Positions 49,505 to 60,610 of a stretch of DNA of 64,000 bases are shown here, piece by piece (position 1 is the stretch's first letter; the number at the start of each line of letters is the position of its first letter). The translations under genes and the position numbers were made by a program. Origin of the DNA: UBA3069 sp050633465 (lineage in GTDB: Bacteria; Pseudomonadota; Alphaproteobacteria; Rhodobacterales; Rhodobacteraceae); the NCBI GenBank assembly GCA_050633465.1, contig JBOEGO010000002.1:186001-250000 (forward strand). Reading direction: 5' to 3'. The notes beneath the pieces were generated by a model that was not told where the DNA came from, did no database searches, and was given only the letters and a program-made list of their open reading frames with translations.

Positions 49505-50947
49505 ATGACCAGCCCCACCATCATCCGGAACGCCGCCTATATCATTGCATGGGATTGCGATGCAGGTGGCCATACATTGCTGCAAAATCAGGACCTTGCC
49601 TTTGATGAAACCGGCATTCTTCAGGTTGGCGGCACATGGGACGGCCCGGTCGGAGAAGAGATTGACGGGTCGCAACGGCTGGTCAGTCCGGGGCTTGTGA
49701 ATATCCATTCGCACCCCTCATCCGAGGCGATGAACAAGGGCATGCTGGACGAGCTTGGCTCTCCGGGTTTGCGGATGTCCTCGCTTTATGAATTCATGCC
49801 ACTGTTTCGCCCTGACGCACAGGGCACGCCATTTGCCACCCGCGTCGCCTATAGCGAACTTGCGCTGTCGGGCGTGACCACTGTGGTGGACCTGTCGGTG
49901 CCCTATGATAACTGGCTGGATCTGGCAGAACAATCGGGCCTGCGCGTGGTGATTGCGCCCATGTATCGGTCGGCCCGCTGGTTCACGAAAACCGGACATT
50001 CCGTTGAATATGAATGGGCCGAGGATGACGGGTGCGGCGTGATGGACGCGGCGTTGAACGTGGTAGACCAGGCCATCGCCCACCCCTGCGGGCGCTTGTC
50101 GGGCATGGTCGCACCGGCCCAGATCGACACCTGTTCGGCCGATCTGATCAAAAACAGCTATGCCGCGGCGCAATCGCGGGGCATCAAAATGCAAATCCAC
50201 GCGGCGCAAAGCATGGTCGAATTCAACGAAATCACCACCCGCCACGGGCGCACTCCGGTTGAATGGCTGGATGATCTGGGCGTGCTGGGCGATGGTGTGA
50301 TCATCGGCCACGGCATATTCCTGAACGACCACCCCTGGACCGCATGGCCCGGCGCCGGGGATTTCGACACCCTGAAAAACTCCGGCGCTGCCGTGGCGCA
50401 TTGCCCGACCGTGTTCCAGCGCCGTGGCGTGACCATGAACACCTTTGGCCGCTATCTGCGCAACGGCATCCCCATGGGCATCGGCACAGACACCTATCCC
50501 CACAACATGCTGGAGGAAATCCGCCACGCCCTGATCAATTCGCGGATCATTTCCAAAAATCCCTATGACCTGCGCACCACCGATGCCTTTGATGCGGCCA
50601 CAACCGGCGGGGCGGCGGTGCTGGGCATGGATGACATCGGCAAACTGGCACCGGGCATGAAATCCGATCTGTTCCTTGCCGATATCAGCCACCGCGCCAT
50701 GCGCCCGCTGCGCGATCCCCTGGCATCGCTGATCTATGTCGCGGGGGAACGCGCCGTCACCGATACCTTTGTCGATGGCAAACCGCTGGTGCGCGACGGT
50801 GTTTTGACCACCTTTGATCTGGACGACGCGCTGGACGGGCTGGAGGCGGCACAGGCCCGCGCCGCCGAGGCGTTTCAAACCCTTGATTTTCGCAACCGCA
50901 CCCATGATCAGGCCGCGCCGATCAATTACCTTCGAGGTTCCGCATGA
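49505..50947 (+). CDS. Amidohydrolase, cytosine deaminase/chlorohydrolase-like
   Basis: This 480-aa metal-dependent hydrolase has VNIHSHPSSEAMNKGM at the metal site, QIHAAQSMVEFNEI, VIIGHGIFLNDHPW and GIGTDTYPHNMLEEIRHALI. It resembles the TRZ/ATZ, guanine and cytosine deaminase group. The metal-site HxH reads HSH. The start is ATG 49505 (MTSPTIIRN). It is placed between the binding protein and the ATPases, so it belongs to the same pathway. Confidence 0.85.
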   Translation: MTSPTIIRNAAYIIAWDCDAGGHTLLQNQDLAFDETGILQVGGTWDGPVGEEIDGSQRLVSPGLVNIHSHPSSEAMNKGMLDELGSPGLRMSSLYEFMPLFRPDAQGTPFATRVAYSELALSGVTTVVDLSVPYDNWLDLAEQSGLRVVIAPMYRSARWFTKTGHSVEYEWAEDDGCGVMDAALNVVDQAIAHPCGRLSGMVAPAQIDTCSADLIKNSYAAAQSRGIKMQIHAAQSMVEFNEITTRHGRTPVEWLDDLGVLGDGVIIGHGIFLNDHPWTAWPGAGDFDTLKNSGAAVAHCPTVFQRRGVTMNTFGRYLRNGIPMGIGTDTYPHNMLEEIRHALINSRIISKNPYDLRTTDAFDAATTGGAAVLGMDDIGKLAPGMKSDLFLADISHRAMRPLRDPLASLIYVAGERAVTDTFVDGKPLVRDGVLTTFDLDDALDGLEAAQARAAEAFQTLDFRNRTHDQAAPINYLRGSA

Positions 50948-51923
50948 CCCCCCTTCTGGATGTTCGCGACCTTAAGATCGAATTCAAAACCGAAACCGGA
51001 TCATTCATGGCCGTGGACGGGGTCAGCTTTACCGTGAATCGTGGCCGGACATTGGGCATCGTGGGCGAATCCGGTTGCGGCAAATCGGTGACCTCATTGG
51101 GGATCATGGGTTTGATACCGACCCCGCCGGGGCGATATGTCGGCGGCGAAGTCCTGTTTGAAGGGCGCGACCTGCTGCGCATGCCAAAATCAGAACGCCG
51201 CGCCCTGCGGGGGGGCCGTATGGGCATGGTGTTTCAGGAACCGATGACCTCGCTCAATCCGGTTTACACGGTTGGCGCACAGATCATCGAATGCCTGCGC
51301 GCCCATGGCATGACCAACCGCCGCGAGGCCCGCGAACGCGCCATCGAATTGCTGGATCTGGTGCGCCTGCCCTCGCCTTCCAAACGGGTGGATGATTTTC
51401 CGCATCAACTGTCAGGCGGCCAGCGCCAGCGGGTGATGATCGCACTGGCGCTGGCCAATAATCCCGACCTGTTGATCGCCGACGAACCGACGACGGCGCT
51501 GGATGTGACCATTCAGGCGCAGATCCTTGATTTGATGCGCGATTTGTCGGATCGCACCGGCGCCGCCATCATGCTGATCACCCATGATCTGGGCGTGGTT
51601 GCGGAAACCTGTGATGACGTGGTGGTGATGTATGCGGGCCGGGTGGTTGAACGTGCGCCGGCGCGTGATTTGTTCAACGGTCCGATGCATCCCTATACGC
51701 TGGGCCTGATGGCGGCGGTGCCGCGTCTGGATACAAACTCCGACCGTCTGGAAACCATTCCCGGCTCGGTTCCGCCGCCTTGGGCCATGCCTGCGGGCTG
51801 TCGTTTCGCATCGCGTTGCCCGCTGGCCACCGATGAATGCCGCGCCAGCCAACCACCCCTGCGCGAAATCGGCAAGGACTGGCTGGTCGCCTGCTGGCGC
51901 GCCCCGATCGAGGAGATTTCAAC

Positions 51924-51927
<4 letters not shown>
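50944..51927 (+). CDS. ABC transporter ATP-binding protein (DppD-like)
   Basis: This 327-aa ATPase has Walker A GESGCGKS, signature LSGGQRQRV, Walker B LLIADEPTTALDV, and the oligo/dipeptide C-terminal Cys region (CRFASRCPLATDEC), which may hold an Fe-S cluster. It overlaps the previous and next genes by 4 bases. Confidence 0.94.
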
Positions 51928-53011
<1,084 letters not shown>

Positions 53012-53015
<4 letters not shown>

Positions 53016-53938
53016 GAACCGCCCTGCGGCACCTGGCCACTTAGCGCATGTATAAACTCGGCTTCGAATGCAGCGGCCAGCCGGTGCAGGGGGCGGTTGG
53101 GGCGCGCAATCACGCAGGCTGACACGGATATCGCCGGATCAAAGGGGCGGGTAACCAGATCCATATTCGGCATGAAATCAGCGGTATAGCGATCAACAAT
53201 CGCCACCTTGTTCGCGGATTGCGCCAGCACCGCCGCCGTATGGCAATAGCGCACCTCGACTTGCGGCGTATAAGGGGCCTGCGCAAGGTCAAAGGCATTC
53301 TGCACCAACAGCCCCAGTTTCGAAGCCCGGTCCAGCCCGATAAACCCGTGTTCCTCGATGTCGCCGGGGTGAATGACCGCCAACTGCGCCAGCGGATGAT
53401 CGGGCCGCATCAGCGCCACCATACGATCCTGACTGACAATTCTGACCGATACGCCGGGGTGCGTATCCAGCCCCAGACACAGCCCGATATCCGCAGCACC
53501 AATGGCAACGGCATCAATCACGTTTTCCATCCGGCGCACATCATATTGCACACTCACGCCATCGCGGTTTTCCAGAAACCGCGACAGCGCACCGGGCACA
53601 ACCGAATGCCCCAGCGGCGGGGTCGCCATGATCCGCAATTTGCCAACCGTTCCGCCACGCAGATCACGCGCACGGGATTCAACCGACCTAAGCTGCTCGA
53701 ACAGCGGCGCGATCTCCTGAAACAGGCTGCGCGCCTCACTGGTGGGCACCATGCGTTTCTTTTCGCGTTCAAACAGATCGAAACCCAGCTGTTTTTCCAG
53801 CTGTTTGATCGCCAGCGACACCGAAGGCTGGGAAATGCCCAGCTCCTCGGCGGCGGCCACCGTGGTCTGGCACTGCATCAGTGTGCCGAATACTTCGAGC
53901 AGGCGAAGCGAAAGGTCATTGCGGCGCGCGATTTTCAT
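53012..53938 (-). CDS. LysR-family transcriptional regulator
   Basis: This 308-aa regulator has an N-terminal helix-turn-helix (QTTVAAAEELGISQPSVSLA, IKQLEKQLGFDLFEREKKRM) followed by the effector-binding domain (RGGTVGKLRIMATPPLGHSV). It is last in the operon that begins with the amino-acid ABC transporter. The effector-binding half resembles the other LysR at 62485-63399 (shared GGTVG-L-I-ATP-GH pattern), suggesting related ligands. Confidence 0.92.
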
Positions 53939-53956
53939 AGCGCCGCAATATCGTGT

Positions 53957-54613
53957 TTACAGACGTTTCGCCAGCACCGTTCCCAATGCCGCCGCCACCG
54001 CCGCCTGTGTCGGGTCGATCACGGGAATGCCCAGATCCTGTTCCAGTGGCGCACGATGCAGCGCCATTCCGGCGCAGCCCAGCACCAATGCCTCTGCGCC
54101 ATCATCGACCAGTGCGCGCCCGACCTGTTGCAAGCGCGCAAAGGTGCCGCTGCCACGGGCGGTTTCGTCCACCGTCATGTTCAACGCCCGTTCCCCCGCG
54201 ATGCGCGCCGTCACACCCATGCGGCGCATATACAGGCGATGGCGTTTTTCCGACGCACCGGAAATGGCGACAATCCCGATCCTGTCCGCACGGCTGAGCG
54301 CCGTTAACACGCCGCTTTCCTGAATGCCGAACACCGGCACAGGCGAAACCGACCGGCAGGCATCAATGCCGGGGTCCGAATAGCAGGCAATGACAAATGC
54401 CGCAGCATCGCTGCGCCGTTGCAACAGGTTCACCAACGGCAGGACAACCTGATCGGCATGCACCTGCGTTTCAACGCCAAATGGCCCCTCGGTCAGTGTG
54501 ACGCATTCGATCTGCGGCCCGCCGGACAGGCGAAACGGTGCCAGCGCTCGGTCCAGACCATCGGTCACGGCCTGATTGGAATTCGGATTGATGACGACGA
54601 TGGGGCCGCTCAT
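53957..54613 (-). CDS. Asp/Glu/hydantoin racemase family protein
   Basis: This 218-aa cofactor-independent racemase fold has VVINPNSNQAVTDGL, a Cys in IACYSDPGIDACR, and a second Cys in VLGCAGMALHRAP, the two-Cys pair used as acid/base by the HyuE and Asp/Glu racemase families. Next to an N-carbamoyl-D-amino-acid hydrolase-like gene, a hydantoin racemase role is attractive. It lies 18 bases before the LysR gene. Confidence 0.85.
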   Translation of the reverse strand: MSGPIVVINPNSNQAVTDGLDRALAPFRLSGGPQIECVTLTEGPFGVETQVHADQVVLPLVNLLQRRSDAAAFVIACYSDPGIDACRSVSPVPVFGIQESGVLTALSRADRIGIVAISGASEKRHRLYMRRMGVTARIAGERALNMTVDETARGSGTFARLQQVGRALVDDGAEALVLGCAGMALHRAPLEQDLGIPVIDPTQAAVAAALGTVLAKRL

Positions 54614-54682
54614 GTTGTGCCTCTTTTTGATGCTGTTTCAGGGTGCCCCTGCGGGGGCAGTATGATCCGGTTGTGCATGGAT

Positions 54683-55471
54683 TTATACCGATTTGATCGC
54701 GCCGCCGTCACAACGGATCAGCCCGCCGGTGACATAGCTGGCCTGCGTTGACGCCAGAAAGGTGCAGACCGCGGCGAATTCCGCCACCGTGCCATACCGC
54801 CCTGCGGGTATTGTTGCCATGGATGCGGCGCGGGTATCGTCCAGTGATTTGCCCGTGCGGTTGGCCGCCCCTGCGTCCAGTTCATCCACCCGTTCGGTGT
54901 GAATGCGCCCCGGTAGCAACATGTTGACCGTCACCCCGTCCGCCGCCACGTCATTGGACAGGGATTTGGACCACCCGACCAAAGCAGAGCGCAGGGCGTT
55001 GGACAAGCCAAGGTTGGGGATGGGTTGCACCACACCCGATGACCCCAGCGTGATGATCCGCCCCCATTTTTGTGCCTGCATTGCGGGCAGCAAACGGGCG
55101 GTCAGGGCGATCACATTCATCACCATCGTGTCAAACTGCGACGCCAGAACCGGCAGATCGGCATCGACCATCCGGCCGGAGGGCGGGCCGCCTGTATTGT
55201 TGACCAGAATATCGACACCGCCCAGAACCTCTTGGGCGGCAGCGACCAAAGTGTCCACCGCGGCCTTGTCTGTCAGATCGCAGACCACGTAATCCGCCCT
55301 GCCCTGCCCCTTGGCCGTGATTGCATCGGCGGCCTGTGCCAGTCTGTCGCCTGATCGCCCCGTCAGCAGCACATGCACCCCTTCGGCGGCCAACATTTCG
55401 GCACAGCCAAGGCCAAGCCCGCGCGACGAGGACATCACCAATGCCCGTTTTCCGGTTAATCCAAAATCCAT
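54683..55471 (-). CDS. SDR-family oxidoreductase
   Basis: This 262-aa protein has TGKRALVMSSSRGLGLGCAEML (NAD(P) binding, with SSRGLGLG in place of TGxxxGIG) and DILVNNTGGPPSG. The usual YxxxK active site is not obvious: the position after GSSGVVQ carries LSNALRSALVGWSKSL, so the Tyr may be replaced, as in other 'SDR with non-canonical active site' members. Oxidoreductase activity is therefore not certain. The start overlaps the lyase stop by one base. Confidence 0.85.
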   Translation of the reverse strand: MDFGLTGKRALVMSSSRGLGLGCAEMLAAEGVHVLLTGRSGDRLAQAADAITAKGQGRADYVVCDLTDKAAVDTLVAAAQEVLGGVDILVNNTGGPPSGRMVDADLPVLASQFDTMVMNVIALTARLLPAMQAQKWGRIITLGSSGVVQPIPNLGLSNALRSALVGWSKSLSNDVAADGVTVNMLLPGRIHTERVDELDAGAANRTGKSLDDTRAASMATIPAGRYGTVAEFAAVCTFLASTQASYVTGGLIRCDGGAIKSV

Positions 55472-56403
55472 CAGTTCAGCTCTTTCAATCGTTTGTCCAG
55501 ACGGGCCATCAGCCGCGTCAGTTCCTCTTGGTCGCGGGCCGTCAGGGCCGGACCGGGTGCGCGCAGTTTGCTGGTCGCGATCACGCCGCGCCGCCGCAGC
55601 ACCTCTTTGCGGATCGCAAGGCCAAGCCCCAGTTGCTGCTCATAGCGCACCAAGGGCAGATAGGCATCAAACAGGTCCTCGGCGCCGTCGGTATCGCCCG
55701 CCTTGTGCCGCGCCACCACCTGCACCAGCATTTCGGGATAGGCGAACCCCGTCATCGCGCCATCTGCGCCGCGCTGCATTTCCTGCGCCAGAAACAGCGC
55801 GGAATTCCCCGTCAGGATCGACAGGCGCGGCACCTTGTCCGTGCCGGTTTCGGCCCGCACCCGGCTGAGTTTGGTCAGTCCCGGCCAATCCTCGTGTTTC
55901 AGCATGACAATTTGCGGGTGATCCACCGTCAGGCCCAGAATGGTTTCCACCGACACCTGAACGCCCGTGGTTTGGGGATAGTCCTGAAAACAGATCGGCG
56001 TATCACCCAGCGCGCCGCAGACCTGCGCCATATAGGATTTCAGCTTTGCCTCGGTGATCATGCCGGGTTGCGGGGCAACCATCACGCCCCCCGCGCCCGC
56101 ATCCATCGCCGTTGCGGCCAGCCGCGCCATATTGTCCAGCCCTGCCGCCGACACGCCAACAACCACAGGCACCCGCCCGCCGACCCGTGCCAGCACATGG
56201 CGGGCAAAACGCGCGGCCTCGTCACCGGCCATTTTGGGCGCTTCGCCCATGATGCCCAGAATGGTCATGCCGCTGACGCCGGTTTCCAGATAGAAATCGA
56301 CCATGCGGTCCGTGCTGTCGTAATCAATATCGCCGCCGTCATCAAACGGCGTCGCGGCGATAATGAAAACACCGTCGCTGTTGCGGTGGATCAGATTGCT
56401 CAA
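55471..56403 (-). CDS. DHDPS/N-acetylneuraminate lyase superfamily protein
   Basis: This 310-aa TIM-barrel class I aldolase-type enzyme has VFIIAATPFDDGGDIDY at the start, GIMGEAPKM (the GTTGE equivalent), CFQDYPQTTGV carrying the conserved Tyr, and the Schiff-base Lys in IVMLKHEDWPG. The best start is TTG 56403, preceded by AAAGGA at 8 bases. The frame continues to 56655 without coding character. The substrate is a 2-keto-acid or its aldol, not known. Confidence 0.88.
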   Translation of the reverse strand: MSNLIHRNSDGVFIIAATPFDDGGDIDYDSTDRMVDFYLETGVSGMTILGIMGEAPKMAGDEAARFARHVLARVGGRVPVVVGVSAAGLDNMARLAATAMDAGAGGVMVAPQPGMITEAKLKSYMAQVCGALGDTPICFQDYPQTTGVQVSVETILGLTVDHPQIVMLKHEDWPGLTKLSRVRAETGTDKVPRLSILTGNSALFLAQEMQRGADGAMTGFAYPEMLVQVVARHKAGDTDGAEDLFDAYLPLVRYEQQLGLGLAIRKEVLRRRGVIATSKLRAPGPALTARDQEELTRLMARLDKRLKELN

Positions 56404-56527
56404 TGTTTTATTCCTTTGGTTTCCGGCGCTTGCGCGACCCGACCGCGCACAGGCCAACATGGGACAGACCAACAGGGGATCGCCCCATGAACAGCCCCAC
56501 AGGCGATGCCGCCGCTGGCCACAGTCA

Positions 56528-57454
56528 TCATTCGGGGTAAACCACGCCGGTTTGGCCGGTGATGCGCCCGTAATGTTCGACACGGCGGTGACGTGCGAAA
56601 TCAAAGATGGTTTTCTTGCCGAATTCACACATGTCCATATCGCAGGCATGCACAATCAATTCGTCATCTTCGGTTTGCGCACGGGCCACGACAAACCCGT
56701 TCGGGTCCACAATGACCGACCCGCCCATCAGCGGATGACCATCCTCGTCGCCCGCCTTGGCCACGCCCACAACCCATGCCGCATTCTGATAGGCGCCCGC
56801 CGTCATCGACAGTTCGGAATGATACAGCCGGTGTTTCAGGCCCTCGGCGCTGTCCTGACTGTTAACCGACGGCGTATTATAGCCAAGGGTGATCAGCTCT
56901 ACCCCCTGCAACCCCATTTCGCGGTATACCTCGGGCCAGCGGCGATCGTTGCAAATCGCCATGCCCATCCAGGCATCCAGATTTTTCCAGACCGGAAACC
57001 CCAGATCCCCCGGTTCGAAATACCGCTTTTCCAAATGCTGAAACGCCCGTTCGGTGTCAAATTCGGAATGGCCCGGCAGATGCACCTTGCGGTATTTTCC
57101 GATGATTTTGCCCGCCTTGTCGGTCAGGATCGAGGTGTTGTAATGATGCCCGTCAGGGGTGGATTCCCCATAGCCGAATGTGATCGCAATGCCGTGCCGT
57201 TTCGCGGCATCAAACAATGGTTGCGTGGCGGCATTGGGCATTTCCTGCTCGAACCATGTTTCCACCTCGGCGGGGTCCTCCATCCACCAGCGGGGGAAAA
57301 AGGTGGTCAACGCCAGTTCGGGATAGACCACCAGATCGCAGCCCGCTTCGGCCGCCTGATCCAACAGGGCCACCATGCGCGCCACCACAACCCCGCGGCT
57401 GTCGGATTTCTGGATGGCACCCATTTGCGCCCCACCGATGACTATTTCCCGCAT
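56528..57454 (-). CDS. Carbon-nitrogen hydrolase, N-carbamoyl-D-amino-acid hydrolase-like
   Basis: This 308-aa nitrilase-superfamily enzyme has the Glu-Lys-Cys triad: E in VYPELALTTFFPRWW, K in GKYRKVHLPGH, C in AICNDRRWPEVYREMG. HLEKRYFEPGDLGFPV is almost identical in wording to the Agrobacterium N-carbamoyl-D-amino-acid amidohydrolase. It would release a free D-amino acid, CO2 and ammonia. A paralog lies at 61450-62406. It follows the ABC permease genes by 16 bases. Confidence 0.88.
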   Translation of the reverse strand: MREIVIGGAQMGAIQKSDSRGVVVARMVALLDQAAEAGCDLVVYPELALTTFFPRWWMEDPAEVETWFEQEMPNAATQPLFDAAKRHGIAITFGYGESTPDGHHYNTSILTDKAGKIIGKYRKVHLPGHSEFDTERAFQHLEKRYFEPGDLGFPVWKNLDAWMGMAICNDRRWPEVYREMGLQGVELITLGYNTPSVNSQDSAEGLKHRLYHSELSMTAGAYQNAAWVVGVAKAGDEDGHPLMGGSVIVDPNGFVVARAQTEDDELIVHACDMDMCEFGKKTIFDFARHRRVEHYGRITGQTGVVYPE

Positions 57455-57470
57455 CTGTATTTCTCCTTTT

Positions 57471-58136
57471 TCAACTGTCGATTTTGCGCTCGAAGCGGCT
57501 GATCATGCGGATCAACGGCCAGAGCAGAACAAGATACAGCCCGGCCGCAAGCACCAGCGGCGAGGCATTATAAGTGAGCGAGCGCACCAGCCCCGCCGCG
57601 TGCAGCATTTCACCCAGTGACACCACCGAGGCGAGCGAGGTCAGTTTGACCACCTCGACCACATTGGACAAAAGATCGGGCAATACATTGCGCACCGCCT
57701 GCGGCAGCGTGACCCAGAACAATGTCTGGCCCTGGCTTAGCCCGGTCGAACGTGCGGCCTCTGTCTGGCCCCGTGGCACCGATAGGATGCCGGCGCGGAA
57801 CACCTCGGCGAAATAGGCGGAATTGTTCAGGAAAAACCCGATGGTGACCGCCGCAAAAGGCGACACCTGAACACCGGCAAAGGGCAGGCCCGCATAGATG
57901 AAAATCAGCAGAACCAATGGCGGAATGGCGCGAAACAGGTCCACAAACCCGATTGCGGCCCATCGGATCGCAGGGTTGCGCGACACCGAAGCCAAGGCAG
58001 CAAACAACCCGCCCAATGCCCCCAGCGGGATCACCACCGCACAAATCAACAGGGTCACGCCCAGCCCCTTCAGCACCAGCGGCAGCGCCTTGGCCATGAT
58101 CTCAAGGTTGAAAAACTGTTGCAGGATCGCTTCCAT
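57471..58136 (-). CDS. Polar amino-acid-type ABC transporter permease
   Basis: This 221-aa HisM/GlnP-type permease has five membrane segments, FVDLFRAIPPLVLLIFIYAG and the EAA-like loop GQTEAARSTGLSQGQTLFWV. It is coupled to the second permease gene upstream (3 bases apart). Confidence 0.93.
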   Translation of the reverse strand: MEAILQQFFNLEIMAKALPLVLKGLGVTLLICAVVIPLGALGGLFAALASVSRNPAIRWAAIGFVDLFRAIPPLVLLIFIYAGLPFAGVQVSPFAAVTIGFFLNNSAYFAEVFRAGILSVPRGQTEAARSTGLSQGQTLFWVTLPQAVRNVLPDLLSNVVEVVKLTSLASVVSLGEMLHAAGLVRSLTYNASPLVLAAGLYLVLLWPLIRMISRFERKIDS

Positions 58137-58139
58137 GTT

Positions 58140-58814
58140 CTAATGCCCTTTCTGCGCAAACCGCTGTTCCAGCCAGCGCGAGGCAATGACCAAAGGAAGA
58201 AAGATCGCGACATAGGCCAGCGCGGCCAGCGTCAAAGGCGTGGCATTGGCGCTAAAGGATTGCGCTGTTGTCGCCTGCCCCAGAATATCGGGCACCCCGA
58301 TCACCATGCCCAAAGCGGTCATTTTGGTGATCGCAATCGCGCGATTGGTCAGGGGCGGAATCACCATCCGCACGGCCTGTGGCAACACAACGAAAACCAG
58401 CGCCTGCGTAAACCCCAACCCGGTGCTGCGCGCCGCCTCCCACTGGCCCTTGGGCGTGGCGGTGATGCCCGCCCAGACGATTTCCTCGGCAAAGGCGGCC
58501 AGAACCAGCGTCAGCACCAGAAACAAAACCGCAAAAGAAGACAGCACAATGCCCAGATTGGGCAAACCGAAATAGACCAGCAAAATAAGCACCAGCGGCG
58601 GCAATGCGCGCAACACATCCGCGAAAATCACGATCAGGAACGACAGCGCCCTGATCCGGTAGGCCCGCACACAGGCCAGCCCGGCCCCCAGCACGATACC
58701 CGCCAGCACGATCAATGCCGACAGGACAACAGTCACCCCCGCCCCCTTTAGAACAAGAGGCGCATATTTCGCCAACACCGCCGGATTCAGGAATTGATCA
58801 AGAAACACTTCCAT
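58140..58814 (-). CDS. Polar amino-acid-type ABC transporter permease
   Basis: This 224-aa permease is the partner of the one above, with ADVLRALPPLVLILLVYFG and the loop GQWEAARSTGLGFTQALVFV. It starts 5 bases after the ATPase stop. Confidence 0.93.
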   Translation of the reverse strand: MEVFLDQFLNPAVLAKYAPLVLKGAGVTVVLSALIVLAGIVLGAGLACVRAYRIRALSFLIVIFADVLRALPPLVLILLVYFGLPNLGIVLSSFAVLFLVLTLVLAAFAEEIVWAGITATPKGQWEAARSTGLGFTQALVFVVLPQAVRMVIPPLTNRAIAITKMTALGMVIGVPDILGQATTAQSFSANATPLTLAALAYVAIFLPLVIASRWLEQRFAQKGH

Positions 58815-58819
58815 CGGCG

Positions 58820-59587
58820 TTATCCGTGAAACCGCGACAGGAATGTGCGGGTGCGTTCCTGCGTCGGGGCGGTGAATATCTGTTCGGGCGGGCCTTGCTC
58901 GACGATCACACCACCATCCATAAACACCACACGGTCGGCGGCATCGCGGGCGAATTTCATCTCGTGGCTGACGACCAGCATAGTCATGCCCTGCTCTTTC
59001 ACGTCGCGCATCACATCCAGCACATCCCCCACCAATTCGGGGTCCAACGCCGAGGTCGGTTCATCAAACAGCATCACCGTTGGTTTCAGCGCAAGCGCGC
59101 GGGCAATCGCCACGCGTTGCTGTTGACCACCTGACAGTTGCGACGGGTAATGCCCCGCACGGTTGGACAGGCCCACCTTGTCCAATGCGGCAACGGCAAC
59201 GGCTTCGGCCTGTGCGCGGGGCATTTTCAACACGCGCCGCAGCGCCAGCATAACATTGCCCAAGGCCGTCAGATGCGGATACAGATTAAAGGACTGGAAC
59301 ACCATTCCGACCCGCTGGCGCATCCGGTTCAGGTTCACCCCCGGCCCGGTCAGCTTGTCCCCCTCGATCAGAATGGCACCCGAATCCGGCTCTTCCAGCA
59401 GGTTGCAACAGCGCAGCATGGTGGATTTCCCCGACCCCGAAGGGCCAAGGACAAACACCATTTCGCTGCGCTGCACGTGCAGATCAATCCCTTTCAACAC
59501 CTCTGTGGTGCCAAAGGATTTGAACAAGGCCCGCACCGAAAGGGTCGCCGTGGACGGCGGCCCGCCGTAGCTTGGTTGCGCTGGCAT
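58820..59587 (-). CDS. Polar amino-acid-type ABC transporter ATP-binding protein
   Basis: This 255-aa ATPase has Walker A GPSGSGKST, Q-loop, signature LSGGQQQRV, Walker B VMLFDEPTSALDP and H-loop VSHEM. ATG 59587 (MPAQPSYGG) begins 1 base after the binding-protein stop. The frame opens at 59614, but that would overlap it. Confidence 0.94.
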   Translation of the reverse strand: MPAQPSYGGPPSTATLSVRALFKSFGTTEVLKGIDLHVQRSEMVFVLGPSGSGKSTMLRCCNLLEEPDSGAILIEGDKLTGPGVNLNRMRQRVGMVFQSFNLYPHLTALGNVMLALRRVLKMPRAQAEAVAVAALDKVGLSNRAGHYPSQLSGGQQQRVAIARALALKPTVMLFDEPTSALDPELVGDVLDVMRDVKEQGMTMLVVSHEMKFARDAADRVVFMDGGVIVEQGPPEQIFTAPTQERTRTFLSRFHG

Positions 59588-59588
59588 A

Positions 59589-60425
59589 TTATTCACAGCC
59601 CGGGGTGTGATCATCCATCACATAGCCTGCAAATTCCGGTTCACCAAACCCCGGACGCGGGGTGACAGCCGCCGATCCGGGCAGGGGCGCGACGCCGAAC
59701 CACTTTTCGCTCAGCTCCACCATCGTGCCGTCTACCTTCAGGCATTCGATAACGGTTTCGATCTTGGCGCGCAGTTCTTCGTCGCCCTTTTTGAACGGCA
59801 TCCCCCAAACCAGCCCCGTGGTGAAAAGATAGCTCAGCTCGATCGCGGGGTTCTGTTTGACGGCCCAAGCCGACACCGTATTGCCCGCCACATTCGCAAA
59901 GGCGCGCCCCGATACGACCGCCTGCACCGCGTCACTGTTGGTGCCATAGCTTTCGACGGTCCAACCGATTTCATCGGCTTTTTCCCGCGCCCATGAATCG
60001 TAAACCGACCCTTTGTTCACGGCAATGATTTTACCCTTCAGGGATTCCAGATCGGGCACTTCTGCGGTCCCTGCTTTGACAACAAACTGGAAATCCGTGT
60101 TCAGGTAACCTTCGGAAAACAGAATGCTGTCGGCCCGTTCCGCCGTGATGGTCGTGGGGGCCACAACAAAATCATAGGTGCCCGCCGCAAGCCCCGGCAA
60201 AATGCCGGAAAACTGGGTGGCGACGATGTCCATTTCAGCGCCCAAACGCTCGCCGATGATGGTCGCAAGGTCGACGTTGAAACCTTCGACACCGCCAGAC
60301 AGCGACGGCATCGCGTGCGGCGCAAATGTGCCATCCAATGCCACGGTATATTTGTCCTGTGCGAATGCCGGACCGCACATGAATAGGGCCGCTGCAAATG
60401 CGCTGATTGTGATCTTGTGGTGCAT
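59589..60425 (-). CDS. Periplasmic amino-acid-type substrate-binding protein (family 3)
   Basis: This 278-aa protein has a signal peptide (cleaved after AFA-QD) and the SBP_bac_3 pattern GTFAPHAMPSLSGGVEGFNV, DLATIIGERLGAEMDIV, LKGKIIAVNKGSVYDSW. It binds a small amino-acid-like ligand and delivers it to the three ABC proteins that follow. First gene of a long minus-strand operon. GGAGATG lies just upstream. Confidence 0.93.
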   Translation of the reverse strand: MHHKITISAFAAALFMCGPAFAQDKYTVALDGTFAPHAMPSLSGGVEGFNVDLATIIGERLGAEMDIVATQFSGILPGLAAGTYDFVVAPTTITAERADSILFSEGYLNTDFQFVVKAGTAEVPDLESLKGKIIAVNKGSVYDSWAREKADEIGWTVESYGTNSDAVQAVVSGRAFANVAGNTVSAWAVKQNPAIELSYLFTTGLVWGMPFKKGDEELRAKIETVIECLKVDGTMVELSEKWFGVAPLPGSAAVTPRPGFGEPEFAGYVMDDHTPGCE

Positions 60426-60578
60426 GTCTCATCTCCTGTTGGTCGGTTTATTTGTATACATCCGACTATTTTTCAGGCCTGCCCGTCAACGCGACAACAC
60501 CTAATGTCAAACATCAGGAATGCCGTTTAATTTGTTGTTTTTAATGTATATTTTCTATTATAAATGGCGCGACTGGGG

Positions 60579-60610
60579 ATCATTAATATACTGATAAGCC
60601 TATTAATGAT
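60579..60610. repeat. AT-rich perfect 10-bp inverted repeat
   Basis: ATCATTAATA, 12-nt spacer, TATTAATGAT. GGGG precedes the left arm and CCCC lies four bases beyond the right arm. Either a regulator site or a hairpin; nothing around it fixes which. Confidence 0.6.

Noticed and set aside
56404..56655. Upstream extension of the DHDPS-type protein
   Set aside because: The sequence is not family-like and overlaps the nitrilase gene in another frame; TTG 56403 has a good ribosome-binding site.
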